This document shows positions 9,925-21,445 of a DNA stretch of 64,000 bases, in pieces. The stretch covers positions 1,400,556 to 1,464,555 of the forward strand of contig PZJY01000004.1 of the NCBI GenBank assembly GCA_031472005.1, given 5' to 3'. The notes beneath the pieces are model-generated. The model did no database searches and was not told the DNA's origin. It saw nothing but the letters and a program-made list of their open reading frames with translations. Position 1 is the first letter of the stretch, and every line of letters starts with the position of its first letter. The position numbers were made by a program, and so were the translations under genes. Source of the stretch: Tetracladium setigerum. Its lineage: Eukaryota > Ascomycota > Leotiomycetes > Helotiales.

Positions 9925-12900
9925 ATGCCTCCTAAGAAGAGCGCAGCCAAGGCCAAGGCCTCAGCAACTCCTCCTCGTATGTGCTGATCCGCGCTGAACG
10001 CGTCCCAACCCTTTTAGGAGATTGCTAATCCCCGTACAAGTTGATGGTTGTATCGTCGCTCTCAGCGGCACGTTCCCAGGTTATTCACAGCAAGCCATAG
10101 AGAAGACTTTCCTCGCTCCTCTCGGGGCGACCCTTGCCAAGACCATCACTCAGACTACAACTCATCTGGTCACCACTGATACTGATTTCGCAAAACCCTC
10201 TGCCAAGGTCAAGCAAGCACAGGGAATGCAGATTTTTATCGTCACGCTAGATTGGCTTGATGACTGTTTGGCTCGGTCCGCCAAGGTCGATGAGTCTTCT
10301 TATGCCTTGGATGCTACAGCCACTGGCCTCGCCGCTCCCTCGACCGCCTCTGTCGCTGGCTCTCGAAAGCGTGCTGTTTCTACTGATGATGAGGATGATG
10401 ATTCGCAGCCACCACCACAGCCGAAGAAGAAGAGTGCAAATGCCGCCAGTTCTAAAGCGAATGCGAAGGCCCAACCGGCTTCCTCTGCGACTCCACCGGT
10501 CCCAGACTTGAAAATGACCGTACGTACAATATAAAAACCTATCCAATTTCACATCAATCTGATATCAAAGTGGCCTTGCACCGTCAATATCGGTAAAATA
10601 CTAAATTCAAGAGAACTAACATCGTGTGTGTATAGATTCAATCCAAGATCAAGACCCAAGAGGCCGAGAACAACATTACCAAGTCAATGGACATCTTGAT
10701 TCAAGTAGACGAATACTGCACAATTCCTCAAGTTCGTGTTTACATTGACAAAACCGGCTTGATCTATGATGCTTCTCTGAATCAGACCAATGCCAGTGCT
10801 AACAACAACAAATTTTATCGCGTCCAACTACTCCACGATACAAAAGGCCACTACCAAGTCTGGACACGCTGGGGACGAGTTGGTAAGTTCATATCGTCGG
10901 CAGCTCTCGTTTCTTTGGATTGCATCCTGTCATTTGAGCATTGAACATACCAATGGACAGTATGCTAACTTGGTGTTTACCAACAGGCGATCGTGGACAA
11001 ATGGCCGCGCTTGGTGATGTAAGTAAACCTATCATATTGATTCACCACATTCCCAATTGAATTTCTCAATACATGTCATGTAGTCTCCAAGTATCTGTGT
11101 TCAATTGGGCTCTCAACCATTTTCATGTGCTTATCATTACTTCACCTAGGGCTCCCTCTCTTCTGCACTCAATCAATTTGAGACCAAATTCAAGGGTAAA
11201 AGTGGTCTCTCATGGGCTAATCGAGGCGACAAGCCAAAGTCTGGGAAGTATACCTTCATTGAAAAAAGCTATGCCGACGAAGCGGACGACGAAAAAGAAC
11301 CTGAGACCAAGATCAAAGATGAAGAGGCAGAGAAATCCCCAGAGTCAGAACTGTAAGTGCTAGAGATCTCCATTTCGTTTTCTTAGTTTCGTAACACTAA
11401 CTCCAGGCTAGTGCTCCTGCAATCCAAGATTTGATGGAGCTCATCTTCAACCAGCAGTACTTTGCTGCCACGATGTCTGATCTCAATTATGATGTCAACA
11501 AACTGCCACTTGGAAAGCTTAGCAAAAACACCATCACTCGAGGTTACCAGGCACTGAAAGACCTGTCCGAGCTGATGGACGATGCCACTCTTGCGCAAAG
11601 CGAATATGGTGTCTCCTATCAACAAGCCACTGAGGATCTCTCAAATTCCTTCTACTCCCTCATCCCTCACGCATTTGGACGCAATCGCCCCCCTATTATT
11701 AACACCCAGGACATGCTCAAGCGGGAGATTGATCTTCTTGACAGCCTTAGCGACATGAAGGATGCCTCAAACATCAGTATGTATTTCCATTGCCAATTTC
11801 TGGAATGAGTTGTGCTTGTGTTTTATGGTTCCTGATCGGCATTCCACATTGGTTCGAATACTAACACCTTGGGCTTTTAGTGAAGAGAGAGCCGAAAGAT
11901 TCAGAGCAGATTAACGCTCTCGACAGACAGTTCAAGGGCCTAGGCATGGAAGAAATGACTCCTCTTGCAAAGGGCAGCGATGAGTTTGAACATCTCAAGC
12001 AATATCTGGTCGATACCCGTGGCCACACACACAATCTCAAGTACAACGTTACCGAGATCTTCCGCATTGAACGTCAAGGGGAGAAAGAGCGATATGAAAA
12101 GAACAAGGTAGGTCGTAATATTCCTGATATAGGTCTTGGACAGCGATTTCCCTTGCCGAGAAGCCACGAATCCTTGCTTCTCGGCATTTTCCACTTCAAG
12201 GGTGCCACTTCCAGATGATGGTTTGGACTAGATCCAGACCTGGATCGCTTTATTTGCCTTGCATTTTCAGCCAGTGCTAATTTTTGGGGTTCTAGTTTGG
12301 TGTTGGTCGTGACACTCGTCTACTCTGGCATGGCTCTCGAGCTACCAACTTTGGCGGAATTCTCAGTCAAGGCCTCCGGATTGCTCCTCCTGAAGCTCCC
12401 GTCAATGGTTACATGTTTGGAAAGGGTATCTATCTTGCAGATATGTCTTCCAAGTCGGCGAACTACTGTTGCGCCTCTTCTTCAAACGGCAACGCTCTTC
12501 TTCTGCTCTGTGAGGCCGAACTTGGTGACCCAATGCACACTCTGACCAATGCATCCTACTCGGCTGGTCAGGACGCTGCTTCCAAAGGAATGATTTCGAC
12601 GTAAGTTACTCGCTGTTATTTGTGTTGGAGTTGAATTGACTCGGCGATACGGAGGGATATCTGCTAACTCTTGTAATATAGTTGGGGTCAGGGCATGATG
12701 GGACCAAAACTTTGGAAGGACGCCGAGTGTGTACACCCATCTTTAAAAGGGATCAAGATGGTAAGCGAACTTTCGTGAACTATATCTCAAACTAACGATT
12801 TCTCCAGCCTGATACCTCAGTTAAACCAACTCATACTGACGTTCCCAATGCCTACTTGATGTACAACGAGTACATTACCTACGACATTTCTCAAGTTCGT

Positions 12901-12930
12901 CTTCGATATCTCTTCCGCGTCAAGATGTGA
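9925..12930 (+). CDS. PARP1: Poly(ADP-ribose) polymerase, PARP1-type (BRCT-WGR-PRD-ART)
   Basis: About ten exons give a protein of roughly 700 aa beginning MPPKKSAAKAKASATPP. Domain order: a BRCT domain (VDGCIVALSGTFPGY ... VTLDWLDDCL), a lysine-rich linker, a WGR domain (FYRVQLL ... VWTRWGRVG), the PARP regulatory helical domain (ELIFNQQYF ... LPLGKLSK) and the ART catalytic domain. The H-Y-E triad is complete: His in LLWHGSRATNF, Tyr in GKGIYLADMSSKSANYC and Glu in MYNEYITYDISQ. Known: these nuclear enzymes use NAD+ to build poly(ADP-ribose) chains at DNA damage. The fungal enzymes (such as Aspergillus PrpA) lack the zinc fingers of animal PARP1, as here. All splice phases fit and no frameshift is needed. 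The protein ends RVKM-stop. Confidence 0.95.
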
Positions 12931-14213
12931 AGCACTTGACAAACACTCGTGGGCGTGGCCTGATCTTTAATGGAAAGACAACATTTCCTATCAGTTTTAC
13001 TGGTGCTCTGGGGTCTTATTATAAGAGAATGGAGTATTTTGCGGGTTTCGTGGGAATTGCTATTGTATGGGGAGATTTGCAAAAGCGTTTGGTGAACACA
13101 GAATGGATTTGCTTTAAGCTAGATGGCTTGCCTCGAGTTAGAGCATATCAAAAAGAAATCACGATCAACATATTATATTCCTTTCCTATTTCTTCCTACA
13201 TTCCCGCCCCCCCCTCCCTTCCCTCGAAATATCGTGAACAACCACTTGTTCTTTTCATCAGTCAACTCTTGCCAATAAGCTCTCCGCCGGTGTCACGTCA
13301 GGTCTTCCTTGAGAGAATTCCTCAAAGTTTTCATCACCACGCATCCACATTTGTGTTCAAACTTTCATGATGGCAGCTCACATTCTTCCTCGAAAGCACA
13401 CACGTATTTTGAGCGAGGTCTCACTTCTCAGCACAATTGCTTCCATGGGACGTATACGTGATCGTAGCAATCACCACACAGTTTTGTTCACTTGAATGCA
13501 TAGTATTATTACTCGGCTTCGGCCGCGGCCTACCTTTAGATAGCTACGAATCGATGATCTTTTACTCTATCATAGTCGTGCATTATTTATAGCTGCCTTG
13601 TCTTGAACAAAAACCTTGCGCGACAGCTTCCGACTATCGACAATTTATACCTTTCAAGTGATTTAACATAAACCAGCAATAACACCAGGGAAAGAAGTAC
13701 CCCATGATATTCATACGCCAACAGCCAATCTCAATTCTAGAAGCGTGGAGAAAGCGGTCGAAGATGAATTGAATATCCTAGCAGACTGAGCAAGCTCGCA
13801 ATGGGATATTCCATTCTGATGTGTACAAGGATGAATGTGAAGATGGTAAAAGAAGACTGTCGAGCGGTTTATTAACTGTGAGATTGCAAGTCTAAAAAGC
13901 TGAGCTCATGTAATGTGCAAAGATGAGTGTGCGAAAGACCCCCCAAAAAATTATAGACTTTTTAGATTTCGCTGACTATAATAAAATAGAGACTGTATTG
14001 CGTATAACACCTCATGGACATATAACGGAGTTAAGACTCTGCCAGAGACGCGAGAAGCAACCGCAACAAAGATTAAATGAATAGCGCTGTTTCCAGATTT
14101 CTTGACTACATACATCATAACACAACTGTCATTTCACGTCCGTTCCATCCACTCGCCCTAAATCCCACCATGCTTCCCATCGCCCTAGAGCCTAGAGGTC
14201 ATAGCCTCAGGAA
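12931..14213. other. Convergent intergenic region
   Basis: These 1.28 kb lie between the stops of the PARP gene (plus) and the 1421-aa gene (minus) and would hold both 3' untranslated regions. The open frame at 12927-13370 overlaps the PARP 3' end and has no motif. The frame at 14077-14697 is mostly antisense to the acidic tail of the next gene. No repeat or RNA gene was recognised. Confidence 0.45.
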
Positions 14214-17200
14214 TCAATCACTATCAGACATCTCGTCATCATCCTCACTCTCCTCCTCACTGCTAGCCTCCCACCTAGACTTCTTGATCTTCACAACCTC
14301 CTCCTCAGACTCATCTTCAACCTCATCATCATTCCCTTCATCCACCCGCTCAATCTCCTTCCACAACTTCGCATTCGCCTTCTTCCACTCCACAACCTTC
14401 TCTCGGATACCCTCATCCCCAGAGGCACTCCACTGCGCGACCAGCACCTCCCTCAAGTCCCTTAAAACCGGTTTGAAAGATTTCTCTTTCGCTACCTCTA
14501 CCGGATCCCGCTTGACCTCGGACTCACGCCCCTTCTCAATCTTAACGTCAATCTTCGCACCTCTGTCCTTCTCCACAAACCACTCCTCTTTCTCGGACCA
14601 CCCCTTCTCCATCAAGTCCATCGCCACGCCCATCTTCACGAAATTCAAGCCGAGGCTTCGGGGATCGTTGTTGTTGGGGAGGAGACGGCCAACGTGAGAT
14701 GCGACGCGCATTCTTTCGAGACCGGTGTTGATTTGTTTGGAAACCGTACAGGCGTCCGTCAGTACTCTGGGCCATCGCAAGAGTCCACCTTCTCTATCTA
14801 GTGATTCTGCAATATTGGCTTCCAGCTCCTTGGCGAGGGTGGCGCACTGCTCGATTCCTTCCTTTTCGGATTCTGGGTATGCGGGGTACGGCAAGAGCGA
14901 GTGGTTTAGGAGATCGATGGAAGGGAGGAGAGCGAGATTGCCTTTCTCTTTGAATTCTGCTCTCCGGACTTCAAGAAGTTTCTTGCATTTTTCGAGGATT
15001 GGTCGAAGCGTTGTTTGCCATTCCAAGTTTGATTTGCGGTTATTTGCTGGCGTTTCGGGATACTTGGGTGCAGTCTGAGGATGTTGAAGGTCCTTTGTAA
15101 AGTCTTCCCAAAGCGCTGGCTTCTTCCCATACATGATAAGGAAGAGTTCCGCTTGAAAGAGAAGCAAGTGAGACACTTTGCGTTTCGTGATGCCGTTGGG
15201 GACTTTTACGGCGGATTTTGTAGGGAGTTCATCGTTCTTAAGCAACTGAACGAGCACTTTTGTGCCCTCGAACTCGGTCGTATCGTATAGCCTCGCCGAA
15301 TAATGCGTCATCTTGCGGTCAAAGATAGAGAGCCAATGTCTGACCTCAGGGGTATTGCAGAGCTTGAGGTCTTTTTTGAGGCGACTGTTGAGTTCGTGGA
15401 GACCTTTGGGATGCGACATGATCAGGATAGTGTAGTTGTTGAAGTCATCGAGGACTGTTTGTGGCATTAGTTCCGGGTGATATAGAACTAGGTAAATCCA
15501 CATGTGAGGTGCAACAGGCGATCGAGGGAGATCATCTGCTTTGAGGGTAGAGTTGTGTTTGGCGAGGAACAAGGTGGTCCATTTAAATTGCTCCTCTTGC
15601 GAGAGTTTGTAAATAGGTAGCAAGAAGCGTGTTACGATTTCATCATTCAATTTCTCTAGCCCATGTCTAAAAGTGGCTCCGAAAATAGCATTCATGAGTG
15701 GTGGCAGCTCTTTTCTGTCAGAAACCTCGGGCAACTTGCCAGTGGATTCAGCTTCGGCCCAGTGTGCTTCTCGGAGAGGGCGACCCTCATTGATGCTTCC
15801 AGCCACAGGTATCACGGTTTCGATGGCTTCCAAAATCTTTTCGATCGTAGGATTGGAGCGCCAGTTGGCATCTGATACACTGCAAAGAGTTTCTAGCAGG
15901 CCAAGCAAACTCTCGAGTGTTGCCATTCGGATATCTCTGTGCGTACCGGCCTTGAACAGCTCGACTAGAACTTCAATCGCCGCATCTGCTGAGATAAAAG
16001 GCGCGTTGTCAAGAAGTTGTGCGAGGTATTTGACCGTCGTGACCTTCACAAGTGATTGAGGTGGGGCTGACGGCGCTTCTTTCGCCTTGCCAACAGCCAC
16101 ATAAGCTTGCTCTTCAAGCTTTTCACCAATAGCAGTGGCAAATGAAAGGAGCATCTGCTGAGCCTGCTTAGCAGGTAAGGACTTCATGAACGTAACTGAG
16201 AGAAACTGCCTGTGCCACGAACTCGCATCTGGCCGATCCAGAATCGTGTCTAGAATAAGTTGTTGTGCCAACTCTGGCTTATCGCCTTTGGCGACTTGAA
16301 GCAGGACCGCATACGAGAGACTCTCGAACTGGTCGTCACCTGGCTGACGGTCTTTTTTCTTACGTCTCTCAGCTCCAGTGGCCAGCATTGATTTTGCGAT
16401 CCCTGCAAGAGTTGTAGGCGGAAGCTTGAGAATAACCGTCTCGATAGAATCAATCGCATGTCTGATGAACTTGACGTCCACGACCTCAAGCATGGTGAGG
16501 GTACCGCCCCAGATTGCGGCATATATCTCTGCGTCAGAGCCTAGCAGGCGTTTTTGAAGCTCCTCCGCATGAGTTGCGCGTTTGCTAATTGCCGAACCAA
16601 ACAGATCAGAAACTCCGTCCCAGTCGTACTCTTGATAAGATGGTTCTCGTTTCGCCATAAGCATAGTTTCGTGAAAAGTCGTAAGTATGATGTTTGCCTT
16701 TTGTACTCGAACCGAGACTTCGTCCAGAGTCATATTCTCTGGCAATGGACTTGGAATGCCGGAAAGAAGATCAATCCCTTCCCTTGTCATGACCGCTGAA
16801 CGCCCATATACTTCTTTCAATGTGAGCGTGTCGCGGACATATCGTTGCAACCAAATTATTGTCTCGCCATACAAATCTAGGTTGCCACTTGCAATAGCAT
16901 GCTGTATCGCAGTGAGTGCAAGACCAGCTCGGTCTGCTTGCTCTCGCGACGTCGTTGATTTCTTTCGGAGCTCATCGACAGTGGCTTTGGCTTGAACCTG
17001 TACCTCTGGCGATTCTCGTCGCAGAATTGTCAAGAGAAGAGTAACATTTTCCTGCTTTGAGGCAGCTGCGAGCGTCGTTGAATAGCTCTGCGACAGACTC
17101 TGTGAAAGAATCGACGTCTCGGATGGCCCTTTGAGAATGTTCTGGTTTGGAAAGGACTGCTGTAGTTTCTCAAGCAGACCAATTGCCTTATCCTTGTCGA

Positions 17201-18479
17201 GTTGATAAAAGAGGTAAGTCGACCATTGTTGTACTCCAAGTGCTTTCAAATCGTCAGTGACATCCAAGTCCACTTCAACATTGGTCTTCGCCTTTGGAGC
17301 ATGGAGGCAATGCAGTCGCAGAAGATCCCACAGTCGATCAGATTTCAACTTCAACTTCTGAGCAAGAGGTAGAACATTCGAACATGTTGAAGTTGCCGAG
17401 CCTCCCAAACCCAGACGTAGCGCGTGCGTGAATAGATCCTCGTACTCAGCCGGTGATCTTCCCCATCGAGTGCTGATCTCATGCCAAATGGGGCTTGTAT
17501 TGAACGCTGTTCGGAGACTCGGTTTTGCACCCAAAAGTCTCAAACCAAGCCTGAAGACGTTTTGCATCCTATCATGCGGCAACTTTTTCTTGATGCATTT
17601 ATTGAGCAAAATGGTGTAGACAGTTGCCTCAGAGACGTAGGTTGGCCAGACTATGTCGCCTTCTTTACTTTCCAATTTCAATTTCAACACCTTCATCGAG
17701 AAGGACATCGGCGCTGTGACCTTTGGGAAAGGCCCAGGTATCATAGGAAGCCTATAGCAGAAGGCCTCCAGATACTCCTTGAAGTGAGCATCCTCCTTCC
17801 CTTTCTTAGTCATGCCCATCAAAGTCCTTTGTTTCAATAGCTCCCCATGCGATCTTAGCAAGTTCGCCGGTCGAATCTTGCTATACACTGGGTTGGACTG
17901 ATCCTGCGCATCCAACAGACTAGATACGAATTCCGACGAACACGCTCTAGAAATACCAGCATAGAAGTGTTGAAGGGGTCGCTTGTCGTGACTTTGAACC
18001 GCTGAGCCGGGGTAGTGCGAAGGGAGAAGCGCACGAAGTAGCTCCTCGATGCGTTGCTCCCTCTCAGGAACCTTTGTTCCACGTCTACAACCCGCCAACG
18101 ACCTCGCGAAGAATTTCACGTCTGCCACGGAAGCGCTGGCAAGGTAATTGGTGATGCCCTGGGTACCGCCGGCGCTCTTCCACATAGCGGTCCATGTTTT
18201 GGGGTCGAGAAGGGCCTTGCCGAAGTGTTTGATGCCGAGTTTTCGAATGACGCATGAGGATGGGTAGGTCAGACAGACAATTATAATGTCGAGGGATTTG
18301 CACCAGGAGATGAAGGCGCTGATAGGTCTGGGGGTGATTGATTCCTGGGAGACGGCGGAGAGGAGAGCGTTGCAGATGGTCAGCTCGGAATGGGTTTCTC
18401 GGAGGGTGTTGAGATAGGCGACGAATTCCTTTGGTTTGCCATCCCTGATGAGAGGGATGTCAAGTTGTAACTCCGCCAT
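14214..18479 (-). CDS. Large 1421-aa protein of unknown function, helical-repeat-like
   Basis: One uninterrupted frame of 1421 codons starts at MAELQLDIPLIRDGK. I do not recognise the family. Nearly the whole length consists of alternating Leu/Ala-rich helical segments with few glycines (for example SVADVKFFARSLAG and ESLLGLLETLCSVSD), which looks like an armadillo/HEAT-type solenoid. No signal peptide or membrane segment is evident. The last 120 residues are charged and end in an acidic Ser/Glu/Asp tail (ESEDDDEMSDSD) with a KIKKSRWE segment, as often seen in nucleolar or chromatin-associated fungal proteins. A nucleolar or scaffold role would be inference only. A longer N terminus is possible, because the preceding exon can be spliced in frame (see 18480-18838). 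Convergent with PARP. Confidence 0.85.
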   Translation of the reverse strand: MAELQLDIPLIRDGKPKEFVAYLNTLRETHSELTICNALLSAVSQESITPRPISAFISWCKSLDIIIVCLTYPSSCVIRKLGIKHFGKALLDPKTWTAMWKSAGGTQGITNYLASASVADVKFFARSLAGCRRGTKVPEREQRIEELLRALLPSHYPGSAVQSHDKRPLQHFYAGISRACSSEFVSSLLDAQDQSNPVYSKIRPANLLRSHGELLKQRTLMGMTKKGKEDAHFKEYLEAFCYRLPMIPGPFPKVTAPMSFSMKVLKLKLESKEGDIVWPTYVSEATVYTILLNKCIKKKLPHDRMQNVFRLGLRLLGAKPSLRTAFNTSPIWHEISTRWGRSPAEYEDLFTHALRLGLGGSATSTCSNVLPLAQKLKLKSDRLWDLLRLHCLHAPKAKTNVEVDLDVTDDLKALGVQQWSTYLFYQLDKDKAIGLLEKLQQSFPNQNILKGPSETSILSQSLSQSYSTTLAAASKQENVTLLLTILRRESPEVQVQAKATVDELRKKSTTSREQADRAGLALTAIQHAIASGNLDLYGETIIWLQRYVRDTLTLKEVYGRSAVMTREGIDLLSGIPSPLPENMTLDEVSVRVQKANIILTTFHETMLMAKREPSYQEYDWDGVSDLFGSAISKRATHAEELQKRLLGSDAEIYAAIWGGTLTMLEVVDVKFIRHAIDSIETVILKLPPTTLAGIAKSMLATGAERRKKKDRQPGDDQFESLSYAVLLQVAKGDKPELAQQLILDTILDRPDASSWHRQFLSVTFMKSLPAKQAQQMLLSFATAIGEKLEEQAYVAVGKAKEAPSAPPQSLVKVTTVKYLAQLLDNAPFISADAAIEVLVELFKAGTHRDIRMATLESLLGLLETLCSVSDANWRSNPTIEKILEAIETVIPVAGSINEGRPLREAHWAEAESTGKLPEVSDRKELPPLMNAIFGATFRHGLEKLNDEIVTRFLLPIYKLSQEEQFKWTTLFLAKHNSTLKADDLPRSPVAPHMWIYLVLYHPELMPQTVLDDFNNYTILIMSHPKGLHELNSRLKKDLKLCNTPEVRHWLSIFDRKMTHYSARLYDTTEFEGTKVLVQLLKNDELPTKSAVKVPNGITKRKVSHLLLFQAELFLIMYGKKPALWEDFTKDLQHPQTAPKYPETPANNRKSNLEWQTTLRPILEKCKKLLEVRRAEFKEKGNLALLPSIDLLNHSLLPYPAYPESEKEGIEQCATLAKELEANIAESLDREGGLLRWPRVLTDACTVSKQINTGLERMRVASHVGRLLPNNNDPRSLGLNFVKMGVAMDLMEKGWSEKEEWFVEKDRGAKIDVKIEKGRESEVKRDPVEVAKEKSFKPVLRDLREVLVAQWSASGDEGIREKVVEWKKANAKLWKEIERVDEGNDDEVEDESEEEVVKIKKSRWEASSEEESEDDDEMSDSD

Positions 18480-19800
18480 TATTGGGATGGTGGGGTTGGG
18501 AGGTGCGAGCTTGCTATGAAGTCTTCGACGGCGAACTGAAATAGCGGTCTGCTGAGTTTGGTATCTATTCGACGGTTAGTGAGTATCGATAATAGATGAT
18601 TCAAATTCAAAGCGAAGAGTTACAAATTGATCTTGGAATACCGACCCAATGTCTTCAAAGTGTGTATAAAGTGAAGTCTTCGGAGGGGTACTATTTGCAG
18701 ACAGCGGGGTAGTGTCGAGCGAGCACGAGGCTTTAGGACCAACGAGGAGAAGTTAGATTTTGCGTTGATGGCAGGTTTGAGGACGGAACTCTTACCAGAA
18801 TTTGACCAAATTCGTGCAGTCCGTTTCTTGAAAGGCACTTCATTTCTTCTAAAAGGAAGAGTTCAGCTCCTTTGTTGGTCTACTATGTGTCATCCGGCAA
18901 GCCAGGACGCTGCAGGTTGCACGTGATTCACCTCCTGTGCCGCAATAAATACGAAGAGTTGTTCAATTATCCAGAAAATAGGAAATAAGTATTGGGGGAA
19001 ATGTGACTGGGTAAGTTGCGTACCTAGCTAATTGTTTATAAGTGGTTATCAGTTCAATTAGATGGCGAAGGTACTTCGTTTTTAAATGAGTTGTTACGTT
19101 TCACATTCCAATTCTCCGGATACGAAGTTGTTGGCAAGGGCACATCATACCGAGTAGAGTGAATAAAGATTCAGCAAACCACAGTGCCGGCTTCTTTGGT
19201 GAATCATTACATATCAACGCCTATCTTCCGACGAACAATGCAAATTACTACCGTTTAGTGGGAGTAAGGTATGTCTTCATATCATATGCATCCATATAAC
19301 CCATCACAATCGCAGAATAAACAAAAGTAAAAAAAAACAGCAGAATAGAATATATTGGTATCATAAAAACTCGAGGACCTATCCAAATATCCAAACCAGA
19401 CACTTCTTTCCCCCTGTTGAAGAAAACCCTCCCTCAAAAAACAAATAAATACGCAAAATCTTTATCAAACATAAACCAAAAAAAATCTACAGGAGATCCT
19501 AATTGTACCACGATCTGCCCTATTTTTTGCCAATAATGATATGCTATATATGCTGTGCTGTGAAGCTGCCACGTCCTGTGTTCTGTGCCCTCTCTCTCTC
19601 TTTACTTTTTAGCTGTCATGTAGTGTGGTAATTTCCCCAAATCCAAATTCCCAAACCCCCAAAATCCAAAACCAAGTAAAAAAAGAGAATCCATCAATCA
19701 TGTGATAATCCAATCAGATCCCCCCCTCGCTCCCCCCCCAAAAAAAGAAACTCCAAAACAAAACCCCAATAAATACCCAGGTAGGCGAGGTAAGAACAAC
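18480..19800. other. Upstream region with a spliced leader on the minus strand
   Basis: Next to the 1421-aa gene, 18480-18838 reads on the minus strand as a leader. It has two intron-like segments: GTAAGA...CTAAC...AAAG near 18.73-18.80 kb, and GTAACT...CACTAACCGTCGAATAG near 18.57-18.63 kb. Splicing both leaves a 66-codon open frame starting MPFKKRTARIW and ending 47 bp before the main ATG. Splicing only the second joins a 71-codon basic frame in phase to the 1421-aa protein. The rest, 18840-19800, is AT-rich with A-tracts (19320-19500, 19675-19750) and shows no gene. Confidence 0.4.
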
Positions 19801-21445
19801 TCAAACCTCAACAACCGTTCCCCTCCTACTACTACTTCCACTTTTCTCCTTCTTCTCTTTCTTCTCCTTCTTCTCATCCTTAGACTTCTTGCTGAAGATA
19901 ACCGACAACGTCGAAGGCTTCTTAGACGACTTCTCCTTGACCTGCACGATTTCTCTTCCCTTGACGCTGCCACTCACACTATGCCCACTGACGCTATGTC
20001 CACTGACACTATGTCCTCTCGCGCCACTGCTCCTCTCAACCTCGGTTCGCGATCGCGATGGTTGTTTTCTTCGAATCGTGCTCTCGCTCCCGACAGTTCT
20101 CAACGTGCGATCGCTTCCGACTCTCCTGATTGTTCGTTCGCTCCTTTCGCTGATTACGCTGCCGCTGTAGCTCGCGTTTCTATGAGCCTCTGGTCTCTCT
20201 CTCTCTTCTCTTCTCCTCTCCCTCACTCTTTCCTTCCTCTGTCTTGCCGCCTCGGGTGTGATAAACTCCCCGTCTACGCTCGTGTTATCGTCCATGCCAC
20301 CATATTCGATTCCCCTCCTCCACGATTCAATACTTCCCATCTCATTCTGATCCCACACCAGCGCCTCCTCGACTCTATTGGCATCTTTCGCGGCCGCGTT
20401 GTTCTCTTGCATTTTCTTGACGATCTTGTAGCCGCCGAACATGACAACTGTAACGCCTAGAGCAAGACCTCCCGCGATGAGAAATTGAGGGACGCAAGTA
20501 GGGCGAAGACAGCGGGGGAGGAGGATTTCATGGCTGTGAGGATAGCAGGTGACATTGTTTTAAGGAGGTTTGACAGTTCGGCCAATGTAAGTGCCACGGC
20601 GGCCATGGCTTCGGGGTTATCCTGTAGGTTTTTGATGATTGCTGTGGCGGAGTGTTGCACGCAGTTGGCCTCGAGAAGTAAATGGTCGAGCTTTGACATC
20701 GTAGCTTGCACTTCGATTTCCTGCTCGCGGTTGTCGAAGTGGGGTGACATGATATCTGGGGGTACATCTCCATAGGCCAGGTTCATGTCGATATGATCGC
20801 GGTCACGGCGGAGGTCAGGGTCGGATATCGAGCGTGGGACTGGATGGCGCTGGTGGTTGGTTTGGACTGGCATGGCCGGACGGAGGGTCAGTTGTGTTTC
20901 CATGGGACCTGGATGATCGGTATGTCTGCGTGAAAGGCGGGGTTGAGAGATCGCTGCTTCTTCCATGTATGGATGTCGATATCTGTCTCCTCTGTCTCTG
21001 TGGCTTTCTCCACTCACGGATCCCCTCCTCGATCCATGGCCGCCATGGTGACTTCTACTTCCTCTTCTGGATCCTGCAACACTTCCTTCGTCGATATGAC
21101 TGAGAGCTCTCTCTGTCAATGGTGGTCTGGATACACCGCTGGCATCTCTATCCCTGTGTCTGCGCGAGCGATGTGACGATGCTACTGAGCGGGAGTCGTC
21201 AATGTTGCGTTGTTCGAGGAGTTTTTGGCTTGTTTGAATTCGATCTTCTGACGGTGTTCGGTTTTCATTTCATTTTTGCGTTCCATGTAGGCTTCTTTGG
21301 CATCTTTGAAGATGTTCACTAGGTGTTTGCCCTGTAGTAATCATGGTTAGCGCAAGTTGGAAAGAATAGTGGGTGCAAGAGAGCATACCGTGCTGACGAC
21401 TTTGCCGGACTTGTTCACAATGGTGATGGTTTCCATGAGAGGCAT
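19801..21445 (-). CDS. Single-TM protein of unknown function (two apparent frameshifts)
   Basis: Exon 1 encodes MPLMETITIVNKSGKVVST. An intron with a GCTAACC box joins GKHLVNIFKDAKEAYMERK. With one base restored at the A5 run (21222-21226) the frame continues KQAKKLLEQRNIDDSRSV. With one more at the C3 run (20489-20491) it runs through SPQFLIAGGLALGVTVVMFGGY. The product is about 550 aa. In order: a charged N terminus, a Ser/Arg/His-rich disordered part (SRRGSRSHHGGHGSRRGS), a helical stretch (DHLLLEANCVQHSATAIIKN), one membrane segment, and a basic cytosolic-looking tail. The tail holds three GHSVS repeats and a KKEKKEKKEK run. I do not know its function. The join of three frames into one sensible protein is direct from the sequence. 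Confidence 0.7.

Noticed and set aside
11845..11865. tRNA-like T-loop sequence (GGTTCGAATAC)
   Set aside because: It lies in a PARP intron, and no matching acceptor, D or anticodon arms could be paired around it.
14077..14697. 206-codon plus-strand Ser/Phe-rich frame
   Set aside because: It is antisense to the acidic tail of the intact 1421-aa gene; Ser-rich antisense frames are expected opposite Glu/Asp codons.
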